A DNA stretch of 64,000 bases from UBA1351 sp964563505 (GTDB lineage: Bacteria > Bacillota > Clostridia > Lachnospirales > Vallitaleaceae): contig CAZLXW010000003.1 of assembly GCA_964563505.1 (NCBI GenBank), forward strand, positions 37,792-101,791, read 5' to 3'. The notes under the pieces were generated by a model. The model was not told the origin of the DNA, made no database searches, and was given only the letters and a program-made list of their open reading frames with translations. The position numbers and the translations under genes were made by a program. This document shows positions 21,238-30,067 of the stretch, piece by piece. Each line of letters begins with the position of its first letter. Within the stretch, counting starts at the first letter, position 1.

Positions 21238-22269
21238 ATGAACGTATTATTATATTCAGAAGCATTACATTTCATTAAACACTCCGGTGTTGGTCGAGCT
21301 ATTATCCACCAAAAAAAAGCCTTGGACTTAAATGAAATAAATCATACCTCAAAACTTAGAGACTTTAGACAATGTGATATCATTCATATTAACACGATTG
21401 GTCTCCAAAGTTATCTACTCGCAAAGTATGCTAAGTATAAAGGAAAAAAAGTTGTTATTCATGCTCACAGCACGGAAGAAGATTTTAAAAACTCCTTCAT
21501 TTTTTCCAATTATATAGCACCCTTGTTTAAATGTATTTTACGCAAGATGTATAATACCGGTGACCTAATTATAACTCCAAGCAAGTATTCAAAACAGCTG
21601 CTTGAAAGCTATCATTTATCACCACCTATTGAAAATGTGTCCAACGGTATTGATTTAAATCATTTTAACCGTCGACAATTCCAATATATGAAAAGCAATT
21701 TTCGAACCACCTATGGCTTTGCCTCCGACGAAAAAATTATTCTGTCTGTCGGTTTACAAATTAAGCGTAAAGGCATACTTGATTTTATTAAATTAGCCAA
21801 GCAACTACCTGAATATACTTTTGTCTGGTGCGGAACGACACCCAAAGCACTGATGACACCTGAAGTTAGAAAAGCAATTAAAACTGCATCTTCAAATATT
21901 CATTTTCTCGGCTATGTCCACAATATGCTATCTGCCTATTGTGAGTCTGATTTATTTTTGATGCTCACTTATGAAGAAACTGAAGGAATTGTTGTGTTAG
22001 AGGCACTTGCTTGTCGTTTACCCATTATTGTCCGTAATATTCCGGTCTATGCAGACTGGCTTGAAGATTCAATTCATTGCAAAAAAGCAAGCACCAATAA
22101 AGACTTCAAAAAATATATTTGCGACTATTTTTCAGGAGCATTAACGATTCAATTAGATCAAGCGTATTTGATTGCTAAAGAGCGTTCTTTAAACATTATT
22201 GGACATTCACTTCACGCCATCTACTCTGACTTATTAAATGAGGTGTACCATGAAGCACATACTAACTAA
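21238..22269 (+). CDS. family 4 glycosyltransferase, probable second glycolipid sugar transferase
   Basis: A 343-residue GT-B enzyme beginning MNVLLYSEALHFIKHSGVGR with HIHTIGL-like and VVIHAHSTEEDFKNSF segments, and the C-terminal EETEGIVVLEALACRLP donor-binding motif. This form resembles enzymes that add a second hexose to glycosyl-diacylglycerol in Firmicutes (the LafB/CpoA-type partner). AGGAGG precedes ATG 21238. It overlaps the following membrane-protein gene by 20 bases. The pair order (first GT, second GT) supports a diglycosyl-diacylglycerol pathway; specificity is inferred. Confidence 0.82.
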   Translation: MNVLLYSEALHFIKHSGVGRAIIHQKKALDLNEINHTSKLRDFRQCDIIHINTIGLQSYLLAKYAKYKGKKVVIHAHSTEEDFKNSFIFSNYIAPLFKCILRKMYNTGDLIITPSKYSKQLLESYHLSPPIENVSNGIDLNHFNRRQFQYMKSNFRTTYGFASDEKIILSVGLQIKRKGILDFIKLAKQLPEYTFVWCGTTPKALMTPEVRKAIKTASSNIHFLGYVHNMLSAYCESDLFLMLTYEETEGIVVLEALACRLPIIVRNIPVYADWLEDSIHCKKASTNKDFKKYICDYFSGALTIQLDQAYLIAKERSLNIIGHSLHAIYSDLLNEVYHEAHTN

Positions 22270-23272
22270 AGGAAAAATAGCACCAATTATTGCTTTTACT
22301 ATACTTTCCATTATTATATTGATTAAAAATGAGTATACACAGATTTTGTCACAATTGCAGTCGGTTCATTGGGGATGGATCAGCATCTCCTTACTACTAA
22401 TTCTTCTTTACTGGGTATTCGAAGCCAAATCACTACATTTGTTTATCAAAGCTTATGATGAAGAGTATGCCTATTCCAAAGTATTTAAATTAGTATTATC
22501 TACCCAGTTTTTTAACGGAATCACTCCCTTTTCTAGCGGTGGACAACCCTTTCAAATCTATGCCCTAAGCAAGGAATCTAAGTTTAGCATCGGTCATAGC
22601 ACGAGTCTTTCAACACATAATTTTATTGTCTATCAAATTGCTCTCGTCTTACTAGGATCAATCACTTTGATTCTTGGGCATTTTAGTTATGCCAAAATTT
22701 ATATTAATGCATCCGCCAATTTCTTTACCGTCATTGGCTTCATCCTTAATTTACTAATAATTGTCTCCTTATGCGCTATTGCTCTTTCCTCAAAAATATC
22801 GCATCGATTATTACATTCTATCCTTTTAATGCTAAAGCCTTTTTCTTGTGCAAAAAAGCAAAAAAAACGCTATAAAAAATGGAAATCTCTTATTGCTGAT
22901 TTCCATCATGAAATACACTATTTACTTAAGAACAAACGATTATTTGCTTTAACTATATTACTCAACATTTTCAAATTAATGTCATTTTATACCATTGCGT
23001 ATTTTATACTTTTGTCCCTTGATATCTATCCGGTTAGTTTTTTACGAATAATACTTGCAAGCTCTTATGTCATGTTAATAACGTCTATCGTACCCTTACC
23101 GGGAGCTTCAGGTGGTGCTGAAGGCGGCTTTTTCTTAATCTTTAGCACCTTCTTATTACATCACCATATTACATCCGTTATTCTTATTTGGCGCTTTATT
23201 ACCTACTATCTGGGACTTATTATAGGCTTTATTAGTTACACTTTTTTTCACAGAGCGAAAAACTATGCTTAA
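22250..23272 (+). CDS. flippase-like integral membrane protein (LPG synthase transmembrane / UPF0104 family)
   Basis: About 340 residues, with some eight hydrophobic segments, matching the lysylphosphatidylglycerol synthetase transmembrane-region family without the catalytic domain. The characteristic STQFFNGITPFSSGGQPFQ loop and the C-terminal VPLPGASGGAEGGFF are visible. ATG 22250 has GAGGTG upstream and lies inside the end of the preceding gene, so they are coupled. Members are thought to move lipids or lipid-linked sugars across the membrane. Here it most likely exports or flips the glycolipid made by the two preceding enzymes, which is inference. Confidence 0.83.
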   Translation: MKHILTKGKIAPIIAFTILSIIILIKNEYTQILSQLQSVHWGWISISLLLILLYWVFEAKSLHLFIKAYDEEYAYSKVFKLVLSTQFFNGITPFSSGGQPFQIYALSKESKFSIGHSTSLSTHNFIVYQIALVLLGSITLILGHFSYAKIYINASANFFTVIGFILNLLIIVSLCAIALSSKISHRLLHSILLMLKPFSCAKKQKKRYKKWKSLIADFHHEIHYLLKNKRLFALTILLNIFKLMSFYTIAYFILLSLDIYPVSFLRIILASSYVMLITSIVPLPGASGGAEGGFFLIFSTFLLHHHITSVILIWRFITYYLGLIIGFISYTFFHRAKNYA

Positions 23273-24618
23273 CGTTCATCGATCGGTATATATTCTCTTC
23301 GCTTAGCTACTGAACGATATGCCGGTCGAATAATCTTACTTCCGTTGTTTAATTCCTCGATACGGTGGGCACACCAACCGACTGTTCTAGATATTGCAAA
23401 TAATGGCGTGTATAGTTCTGTAGGTATTCCTAACATTCTATATACAAATCCTGAATAAAAATCCACATTGGCACTAACACCTTTATACATTTTCTTCTTT
23501 TCACCAATAATCTTGGGCGCAAGAGCTTCCACTCGACTATATAGATTATATTCGTCTGTTAAGCCTTTTTCTTTAGCCAATTGCTCAACATATTCTTTAA
23601 AAATAACAGCTCTTGGATCAGATAAGGAATAAACCGCATGTCCTATTCCATAAACAAGACCCTGTTTATCAAAGGCTTTTTTATCTAAGAGTCTCTCAAT
23701 ATAATCTGAAATTTGATCGTCATCGTCCCAATCAGAAACTTCTGTCTTAAGATCGTCTAACATTTCAGCCACCTTTATATTGGCGCCACCATGTCTTGGT
23801 CCTTTTAAAGATCCTATAGCCGCAGCTATTGTTGAATATGTATCTGTACCTGAAGAGGTGACTACATGTGTCGTAAAACTTGAATTATTACCGCCTCCAT
23901 GCTCTGCATGCAAGACCAATGCCAAGTCTAGTAATTGAGCTTCAAGAGGTGTATATTCATTATTATGTCGCAACATATATAAAATATTCTCAGCTGTGCT
24001 TAAATCTGTTCGTGGCGAATGGATGATCAAACTACTTTTTCCTTCATAATATTGGCACGATTGATAGCCATATACAGCCAATAAAGGCATTGTTGAAATT
24101 AATCGCAAGGATTGTTTCATAATATTATCAATACTAATGTCGTCCGGATTATCATCAAATGAGTAGAGTGCAAGCACACTACGGGCCAAGACATTCATCA
24201 TATCTTTGCTTGGCAATCCCATAATCATATCTCGAATAAAGCCATCAGGTAATATGCGATACCCACCTAGGACTTCAGTAAACTTATCAAGTTCTGGTTT
24301 TGTCGGAAGATTTCCCATAAGGAGAAGATATGCTGTTTCTTCAAACCCTAATCTTTGGTCATCACGGAACCCATTAACTAAATCATCGATATCGATGCCT
24401 CGATAAATTAATCGTCCCGGTTGCGGAATTGTTTCGCCTTCATCTATAATATACGAATGAACTTCACCTATACGAGTTAATCCGGCGAGAACGCCTTTAC
24501 CTGACAATTCTCTCAATCCTCTTTTTACTTCATAACGCCCATATAAACTCGGATCAATGACGTCAGCCTCTTGCACCAGCTCACTCCATTTTGCAATTAA
24601 ATCAGAATAATCTTTCAT
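23269..24618 (-). CDS. gltA: citrate synthase
   Basis: A 449-residue type I/II-like citrate synthase condensing acetyl-CoA and oxaloacetate. Catalytic histidine-containing motifs are visible: LHAEHGGGNNSSFTTHV (substrate His), LKGPRHGGANI and GIGHAVYSLSDPRA, and the aspartate-bearing ANVDFYSGFVYRMLGIP. ATG 24618 follows AGGTG by five bases; a GTG at 24624 is in frame but inside the site. It is a single transcript with a strong promoter. Its stop codon overlaps the stop of the converging flippase gene through a shared TTAA. With aconitase at 48.6-51.3 kb it makes an oxidative branch toward 2-oxoglutarate; isocitrate dehydrogenase is not in the window. Confidence 0.96.
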   Translation of the reverse strand: MKDYSDLIAKWSELVQEADVIDPSLYGRYEVKRGLRELSGKGVLAGLTRIGEVHSYIIDEGETIPQPGRLIYRGIDIDDLVNGFRDDQRLGFEETAYLLLMGNLPTKPELDKFTEVLGGYRILPDGFIRDMIMGLPSKDMMNVLARSVLALYSFDDNPDDISIDNIMKQSLRLISTMPLLAVYGYQSCQYYEGKSSLIIHSPRTDLSTAENILYMLRHNNEYTPLEAQLLDLALVLHAEHGGGNNSSFTTHVVTSSGTDTYSTIAAAIGSLKGPRHGGANIKVAEMLDDLKTEVSDWDDDDQISDYIERLLDKKAFDKQGLVYGIGHAVYSLSDPRAVIFKEYVEQLAKEKGLTDEYNLYSRVEALAPKIIGEKKKMYKGVSANVDFYSGFVYRMLGIPTELYTPLFAISRTVGWCAHRIEELNNGSKIIRPAYRSVAKRREYIPIDER

Positions 24619-24634
24619 GTTCACACCTTACTTT

Positions 24635-24646
24635 CTCTAATTAGAG
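24635..24646. repeat. 12-base perfect palindrome in the citrate synthase leader
   Basis: CTCTAATTAGAG lies between the promoter and the ribosome-binding site of the citrate synthase gene. It could be an operator or could be chance; no second copy was noticed. Confidence 0.4.
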
Positions 24647-24664
24647 TCTTAACGTATCCTTAAT

Positions 24665-24693
24665 ATAATAGCATTTTTAGAACTCAAAGTCAA
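24665..24693 (-). promoter_or_regulatory. sigma-A promoter of the citrate synthase gene
   Basis: Minus-strand TTGACT (24688-24693) and TATTAT (24665-24670) are separated by exactly 17 bases, giving a start near 24658 and a leader of about 40 bases. Confidence 0.75.
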
Positions 24694-24739
24694 TATTTCA
24701 GGATGTTAAGCCATTCATATAGTAGTTTGATATTTGCAA

Positions 24740-25876
24740 TTAAACTTCATAAATGATTTTTTTTACAGTTATATTCAAGGTATTTGCATTAATTAAATTC
24801 AATTGCTGCAATTCATCGATTTTCTTGCCTTTTTCAATTATTTTCACAATCGGTCGCAAAGGATTATCTGCATTATATCCAGTCACAACAGCCTTCTCAC
24901 CATTTGATAATAAGACGAATGAACCTATGGGAAAAGGTACAATACGACGTACAAAGAGATTGGCAATCTCAAAATCAAAGATTCTACCATTGCCTGCATT
25001 TCCCATAATATATTCAATGGCTTCATTGGGAGGTACAACTCTTCCAAGATGACCGGAGGTCATTTTATCATAGACATTGGCCACATGAATAATCCGTGCA
25101 TTGATATGAATCTGCTCTTCTTTTAACCCTAAAGGATACCCACTTCCATCATTGTATTCATGGTGTTCTAAAACACCCATTCTAGCACCTACACTTAGCA
25201 TTGTATTTTCTTTCAAAAAATCATTCCCCAGCTTACAATGTAGCTGATAGTCCTTTTTTTGCTCTTCCGAAAAGTCTGAACGATAGTTCACTAATTCTTT
25301 GTCAATAAAGGCCAGCCCAATATCATGGAGCATTGCAGCAATTGCTAAGTCTTTCAACATTTTCCCATTCATTTTCATCGATATTCCGATGAGAATAGAT
25401 AAAATTGTCACTTGGATGGAATGTTGATACACAAATGATTGCATATTTTTAATGTCAACAAGTCCAATCATGACGTCTTTATTGTGCGTAATATCACCCA
25501 TCATTTCATTGATGATTTGTTCAACACCTTCAAAATATTTTTGATCCACCATGAGCTTTAATCGTCGATTCATTTGAATCTGCTCGTTTTTTAAAGTATG
25601 CACTGTTTTTTCAACTTCTTTTCGAATCGCCTCAAAAACAGTCTTGATTTCTTTAACCGCTAAATTACGCAATTCCGGCCGAATAACATCTTTGATCTCA
25701 CCAACACTATAGTCATCTGCAATATGTACCGCATAGACTTTATTCACTTTTAGTTTTTCGATTAAGGATTCTGTTAAATCGACGCCATTATTTAATAATA
25801 CACGTCCATCTTCATCATAGATACTCTTTGCAAGTAATGACCCCTCTTTTATGGAGCCAATAGGAACTAATCTCAT
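24740..25876 (-). CDS. HD-GYP cyclic-di-GMP phosphodiesterase
   Basis: The 378-residue protein has an N-terminal region (residues 1-130) typical of DUF3391-like or regulatory heads, a HD-GYP domain (about residues 140-300) with HDIGLAF, the HHEYNDGSGYPLGL motif and NVYDKMTS, and a C-terminal about 60-residue tail. All canonical metal and GYP residues are kept, so active hydrolysis of cyclic-di-GMP is expected. AAGGTG precedes ATG 25876. It follows the response regulator gene by 22 bases and is probably in the same operon, so the two-component system and c-di-GMP turnover may be linked. Confidence 0.93.
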   Translation of the reverse strand: MRLVPIGSIKEGSLLAKSIYDEDGRVLLNNGVDLTESLIEKLKVNKVYAVHIADDYSVGEIKDVIRPELRNLAVKEIKTVFEAIRKEVEKTVHTLKNEQIQMNRRLKLMVDQKYFEGVEQIINEMMGDITHNKDVMIGLVDIKNMQSFVYQHSIQVTILSILIGISMKMNGKMLKDLAIAAMLHDIGLAFIDKELVNYRSDFSEEQKKDYQLHCKLGNDFLKENTMLSVGARMGVLEHHEYNDGSGYPLGLKEEQIHINARIIHVANVYDKMTSGHLGRVVPPNEAIEYIMGNAGNGRIFDFEIANLFVRRIVPFPIGSFVLLSNGEKAVVTGYNADNPLRPIVKIIEKGKKIDELQQLNLINANTLNITVKKIIYEV

Positions 25877-25898
25877 TCTTACACCTTCTTATACTATT

Positions 25899-26588
25899 TT
25901 ATAATCGATTAAATCGATATCCCACTCCCCATACGGTCTCTATAATTTTGGGTCTTGTGTAATCTTTTTCAATTTTTTTTCGTATTTTTTGAACATATAC
26001 GGGAACGGTTCCGATATCTCCATACTCATCTTCTCCCCAAACACGCTCAAATATTGTTTGTTTACTATGTACGATATCCGGGTTTTTCATAAAAAACAAA
26101 AGAATGTCGAACTCTGTTGTCGTCATAATAACTTCTTCTTTATTGACGTAGACCCGCCTTGATTCTTCGTTAATAAGAACTCCATTATACTCAATTTCAC
26201 CTTGTTTTGATTTCATGTTCAATAAACGATCATACCTGGATAATTGATTTTTAACGCGGGCAACAAGTTCATTAGGATTGAAGGGTTTTGTCATATAGTC
26301 ATCCGCTCCCAGTTCTATCCCTTTGATTTTATCCATGTCATCGCTACGCGCTGAAACTACAATAAAAGGAATATTTAATTTATCACGTATCATCATTAGT
26401 ATATCATATCCATTCACATTGGGGAGCATAATATCAATGATAATTAACTGATAGTCGCCTGTCATCGCTTCTTTTAAGCCTTTGTGTCCGTCTGCTTCTA
26501 TATTTACTTCGTATCCGTTCATTTCCAAAAAATCTTTTTCTAAAGCTGCAATCTGTTGGTCATCCTCGATAATCAATATCTTATTCAT
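25899..26588 (-). CDS. OmpR-family response regulator
   Basis: A 229-residue regulator: receiver domain with EDD (residues about 8-10), phosphoacceptor in IIIDIML (Asp about 52), T/S in VVSAR and Lys in MTKPFN, then a winged-helix DNA-binding domain (about residues 130-229; ending KIIETVWGVGYRFNR). Partner of the histidine kinase encoded just upstream, whose 3' end overlaps it by 8 bases. ATG 26588 is preferred over 26591 from distance to AGGAGG. Target genes are not evident; the HD-GYP gene directly follows. Confidence 0.93.
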   Translation of the reverse strand: MNKILIIEDDQQIAALEKDFLEMNGYEVNIEADGHKGLKEAMTGDYQLIIIDIMLPNVNGYDILMMIRDKLNIPFIVVSARSDDMDKIKGIELGADDYMTKPFNPNELVARVKNQLSRYDRLLNMKSKQGEIEYNGVLINEESRRVYVNKEEVIMTTTEFDILLFFMKNPDIVHSKQTIFERVWGEDEYGDIGTVPVYVQKIRKKIEKDYTRPKIIETVWGVGYRFNRL

Positions 26589-27750
26589 CATGGTCCTCCT
26601 GTAAATTTTGATCTTTTAGGCTAAAGGTTATTGTTGTACCTTCTCCTATTTTTGATGTGGCAAAAATGGCGCCTCCATGAGCTTGAACTAACTGTTTTGC
26701 AATCGACAATCCTAATCCCGTTCCGCCAATTTCTTTGTTTCTAGATACATCTTCTCTAAAGAATACATCAAAAATATGTTCTAAGTTTTCTTGTGATATA
26801 CCTTGACCGTTATCTGATATTGCCACTTTCACACCATCGGGCTCTTCCGTCGCTTCGATGTGAATCTCCGGCGTTTCCTTGTTTCCGTACTTTATTGCAT
26901 TCGACATGATATTCGACATAATTCGATAAACCATTTTCCCATCGATAGCTAACAGTTTATCCTTAGCAATATCAATTGTATAGGAAACATTAACGCCGCT
27001 TTCTTCTAGTTCCAACTGTTTTTCAACAATGACATCTTGCAAAAATTCACAAATCGGCATTCGGACAAACTCGTACTGCATTTGATTAATATCCAGCTTT
27101 GAAAACAAAAACAAATCATCGATAAGCTTATTGGTATACTGGGCATTAGACTCAATAATATTTAAGTATTTTTCTTTTTTTTCTTCTGTTGTTGCAACAC
27201 CTGATTGAATGGCATCCACATATCCTATGATCGAGGTAATGGGAGTTTTAAGATCATGGGAGATACCTGCAATGAGTTCTTTCCGATTCTGTTCATAACG
27301 TTCTTTTAATTCTTCTGCTTCTTTTAATTCAATACTCATTCGATTAAATGAGGCAATTAAGTCACCCACCATGTTAAACTGTTCTTCTTCCACGGTGAAT
27401 CCATAATTTCCTTTTGCTATTTCTTCAACCGCAACTCGAAGCTTTTCTAAGGGTTTCATCAATCGCTTTCTCATATGTAATGAAAAAAGCACCGTACTCA
27501 ATTCTTTTAATATAATAACTGTACTGATTGTCACCAAAATAAATGCCGGTAAATTGAGTTCAAACAACTTCATGACAGCAAAAAAAATCCCGCCTAATAC
27601 AGCTAAGAAGATTACGGGTACCCACCTCAAAACTCTTTGTAAACGTTCAAAATCTCGCATGGCCTGGTAGATTTCTTTTTCACTGGGTGGTGTATTAAAA
27701 AACCCGCTGATGCGGATTGTATGAACCACTTTATCTTTTTTTGATTCCAT
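26581..27750 (-). CDS. membrane sensor histidine kinase
   Basis: A 389-residue kinase with two adjacent hydrophobic segments (about residues 42-85) and almost no extracellular loop, a HAMP linker (about 85-140), a dimerisation box ISHDLKTPITSIIGYV (His about 165) and an ATPase domain with N-box MSNAIKYGN, DNGQGI and GTGLGLSIAKQL. The lack of a sensor domain suggests it reads membrane state or a partner protein. No strong ribosome-binding site precedes ATG 27750. It precedes and overlaps its response regulator. Confidence 0.92.
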   Translation of the reverse strand: MESKKDKVVHTIRISGFFNTPPSEKEIYQAMRDFERLQRVLRWVPVIFLAVLGGIFFAVMKLFELNLPAFILVTISTVIILKELSTVLFSLHMRKRLMKPLEKLRVAVEEIAKGNYGFTVEEEQFNMVGDLIASFNRMSIELKEAEELKERYEQNRKELIAGISHDLKTPITSIIGYVDAIQSGVATTEEKKEKYLNIIESNAQYTNKLIDDLFLFSKLDINQMQYEFVRMPICEFLQDVIVEKQLELEESGVNVSYTIDIAKDKLLAIDGKMVYRIMSNIMSNAIKYGNKETPEIHIEATEEPDGVKVAISDNGQGISQENLEHIFDVFFREDVSRNKEIGGTGLGLSIAKQLVQAHGGAIFATSKIGEGTTITFSLKDQNLQEDHDE

Positions 27751-27840
27751 CTGATTTCACATCCACTTTTTTATTTAACCTTATTTTACTATATTAGCAC
27801 AAACAAATATACCCTTTATATAAAAAGTATTAAAAATATA

Positions 27841-27874
27841 TAAACAAGGCACTCTTTAAAGAGTGCCTTGTTTA
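27841..27874 (-). terminator. terminator after the chemoreceptor gene
   Basis: A perfect 34-base palindrome (16-base-pair stem of TAAACAAGGCACTCTT with a minimal TA/AA loop) lies 22 bases after the chemoreceptor stop. On the minus strand it is followed by an AT-rich tract with a T5 run. Confidence 0.8.
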
Positions 27875-27896
27875 ACTTATATAATCCGCCTGTAAT

Positions 27897-29669
27897 CTAA
27901 TGAGTTGTAAATCGTTTCATAAGCTCATTCAGTCGATTGGTGTTGTCTGACACTTGATTGGCAATGGCATCAAGCTCTGATATGATTTCTTTTTGCGTCA
28001 TCATGCTCGCATTAATTTCTTCACTCGCTGCGGCATTCTCTTGGGTGACTGCCGAAATCGACTGTATTGAATGAAGCGCTTTTTCTTTTGCATTGTTTAT
28101 GCCTTCAAAGGATTCTTGTACCGACTTAACCTTTTCATTGGATTCAGCCGTAATTTCAGAGGTTTCTTCAAATGTATCTTTGACATTATTCATTTTTTCA
28201 AAAGCTTTCTTAATTGACGTATTTGAATACTTCATGTTTTCTTTTGATCCTTCAACGCTTTCAGTGACCATGTGAATAATCGCATTAATCTCTTTTGTTG
28301 AATGGGTCGTCTGCTCTGCAAGGGATCGTATCTCTGAGGCAACGACCGCAAATCCTTTTCCGGCTTCACCGGCTCTAGCCGCTTCTATGGATGCATTGAG
28401 CGCTAATAGATTTGTTTGCCCTGCAATACCCTCGATAACACTTATAATATCATTTATGCTATTGGAATGTTCACTCAAATTATCAATATCATCATTTAAC
28501 TTTTTGATAACATCAAGTGTTGTATTAAACTCTTCAACTAAGGATTTAACTGATTCATTTCCGGCTTCTTGACGATTAAAAACTTTGTTCGATAATCCTG
28601 AGACTTCTTCGGCCAGCTGATTACTCTGAGCAATAAAGCTATTGAGAGATTCTAAACTATATACGCTTTCTTGAGCATCTTCTGCTTGTTCTTGAGCTCC
28701 TTGTGCAAATTCATCCACTGCATTGACAACCGTAATAGAATTTTCCTTGGTCGTTGCAGATATTTGAGCCATATCTTTTACATAGGTATTCAGATTTGAG
28801 GTGAATTGCAAGATTTCTTGGACAACGTCTCGTAATTCTTTATTCAGTGAATCTAGCGAACTTGCCATTTGACCGATTTCATCTTTTCGTCTTGATAATT
28901 TTGCTGTATTTTGATCCGTTGAAAAATCTAACCGAGAGACTTTTTCTAAATTCTTTGTCATTTTGCGTATTGGCTTTGTTATTCCGATACTAAATATATT
29001 GGCCCCAATAAATCCAATACCAAACATAATGACGGCCATCACTAGAACTAATAAAAGACTATTTCTAAGCTGTTCATTATGCTTTGTTCTTTGCACATCA
29101 ATGTAAGCTTCTATATCATCGATATAATTTCCTGTTCCGATAACCCATCCGAAGGGTTCAAACAACTGGGTATAACCTCTTTTTTGTTCCGCAATGTCTG
29201 AACCTGCTTTAGGAAAATAATAATCTGTATATCCACCACCATTCTCAGCCGCCTCAATCATAAGCCGAATCATTTTTGTCCCGTGCGCATCAGAAAGCTC
29301 TAGACGATTGGTTCCCTCTGTTTCACTTCCTAATAAAACTACATTATTCCCTTCCCTATCATCTGCCCAAAAATAGCCTTCGGGGCCATATTTGGCATTA
29401 CGAATAATATCTGCAGCAATGATTCTTCCTTGGGTCTCATCAATGACCCCGGCTTCAATCTGATTGACAATCCCCTCTAATTCCGTAATGAGAATCTCAA
29501 CATGTTCTTGTAGCATTGCATCATATTGAGAGTACATCACATCTTCCAATTCTCTAAGATTTTCTTCACCACTTCGTTGTAGCGCCAAAAAGGAAACTGT
29601 TGCCAATCCAATGACTACAACTAAAATTAACAAATTTGTAAATAATGTTAACTTTCCTCGTATGCCCAT
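27897..29669 (-). CDS. methyl-accepting chemotaxis protein with extracellular single Cache domain
   Basis: A 590-residue chemoreceptor: membrane segment (residues about 8-28), extracellular Cache domain (about 40-190, with GYFWADDREGNNVVL and PFGWVIGTGNYIDDI), second membrane segment (about 200-225), HAMP, and a signalling coiled-coil with the highly conserved hairpin EGIAGQTNLLALNASIEAAR. ATG 29669 is chosen because AGGAGGT is six bases upstream. A monocistronic gene with its own terminator. Cache domains of this form often bind carboxylates; the ligand is unknown. Confidence 0.95.
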   Translation of the reverse strand: MGIRGKLTLFTNLLILVVVIGLATVSFLALQRSGEENLRELEDVMYSQYDAMLQEHVEILITELEGIVNQIEAGVIDETQGRIIAADIIRNAKYGPEGYFWADDREGNNVVLLGSETEGTNRLELSDAHGTKMIRLMIEAAENGGGYTDYYFPKAGSDIAEQKRGYTQLFEPFGWVIGTGNYIDDIEAYIDVQRTKHNEQLRNSLLLVLVMAVIMFGIGFIGANIFSIGITKPIRKMTKNLEKVSRLDFSTDQNTAKLSRRKDEIGQMASSLDSLNKELRDVVQEILQFTSNLNTYVKDMAQISATTKENSITVVNAVDEFAQGAQEQAEDAQESVYSLESLNSFIAQSNQLAEEVSGLSNKVFNRQEAGNESVKSLVEEFNTTLDVIKKLNDDIDNLSEHSNSINDIISVIEGIAGQTNLLALNASIEAARAGEAGKGFAVVASEIRSLAEQTTHSTKEINAIIHMVTESVEGSKENMKYSNTSIKKAFEKMNNVKDTFEETSEITAESNEKVKSVQESFEGINNAKEKALHSIQSISAVTQENAAASEEINASMMTQKEIISELDAIANQVSDNTNRLNELMKRFTTH

Positions 29670-29747
29670 AAACATACCTCCTGTTCTCTAATCAATGAAT
29701 TCCTTGTCTATCTTTATTATACGCTTATCAAGGATAATATACTAGAC

Positions 29748-29788
29748 AAAAAAAGGAACTAAAGCACATGTTTTGTGCTACAGTTCCT
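29748..29788 (-). terminator. intrinsic terminator after the DUF3787 gene
   Basis: Arms 29754-29769 and 29774-29788 (AGGAACT outermost, AAGCACA inner) form an imperfect hairpin followed on the minus strand by seven T residues (29748-29754), 15 bases after the stop of the small gene. Confidence 0.88.
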
Positions 29789-29802
29789 CATCGTTATTTT
29801 AA

Positions 29803-29955
29803 TTACTTTTCGTTTTCATCAACCCAGTCTTTAGCATCATTGATTGCCTCTTCATGAGGAATATGAACATGGGTTTCTTCTTCATAACGTTCTGCATCTA
29901 AAACCGCTTCGGTTTTATTTGAACCTAGATTTTTCTCTTTACCAACATCTTTCAT
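29803..29955 (-). CDS. small DUF3787-like protein, 50 residues
   Basis: Too short for many gene callers but well supported: ATG 29955 preceded by AAAGGAGTG, an open frame of 50 codons ending TAA at 29803, and a strong terminator immediately after. The protein is MKDVGKEKNLGSNKTEAVLD at its start and ends AINDAKDWVDENEK; the C-terminal segment of the type AKxWVDxN is what I remember of DUF3787, a clostridial family of unknown function. No signal peptide or membrane segment. The family link is from memory. Confidence 0.8.
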   Translation of the reverse strand: MKDVGKEKNLGSNKTEAVLDAERYEEETHVHIPHEEAINDAKDWVDENEK

Positions 29956-30067
29956 TAAATCACTCCTTTACAATTATTTCTTTGAATAATCAAATAGTCT
30001 AAATATAGTATGCACTATTTTCTGATAATTGTCAATAGCAAGCGATAATGATTGTTAATTACTCATT

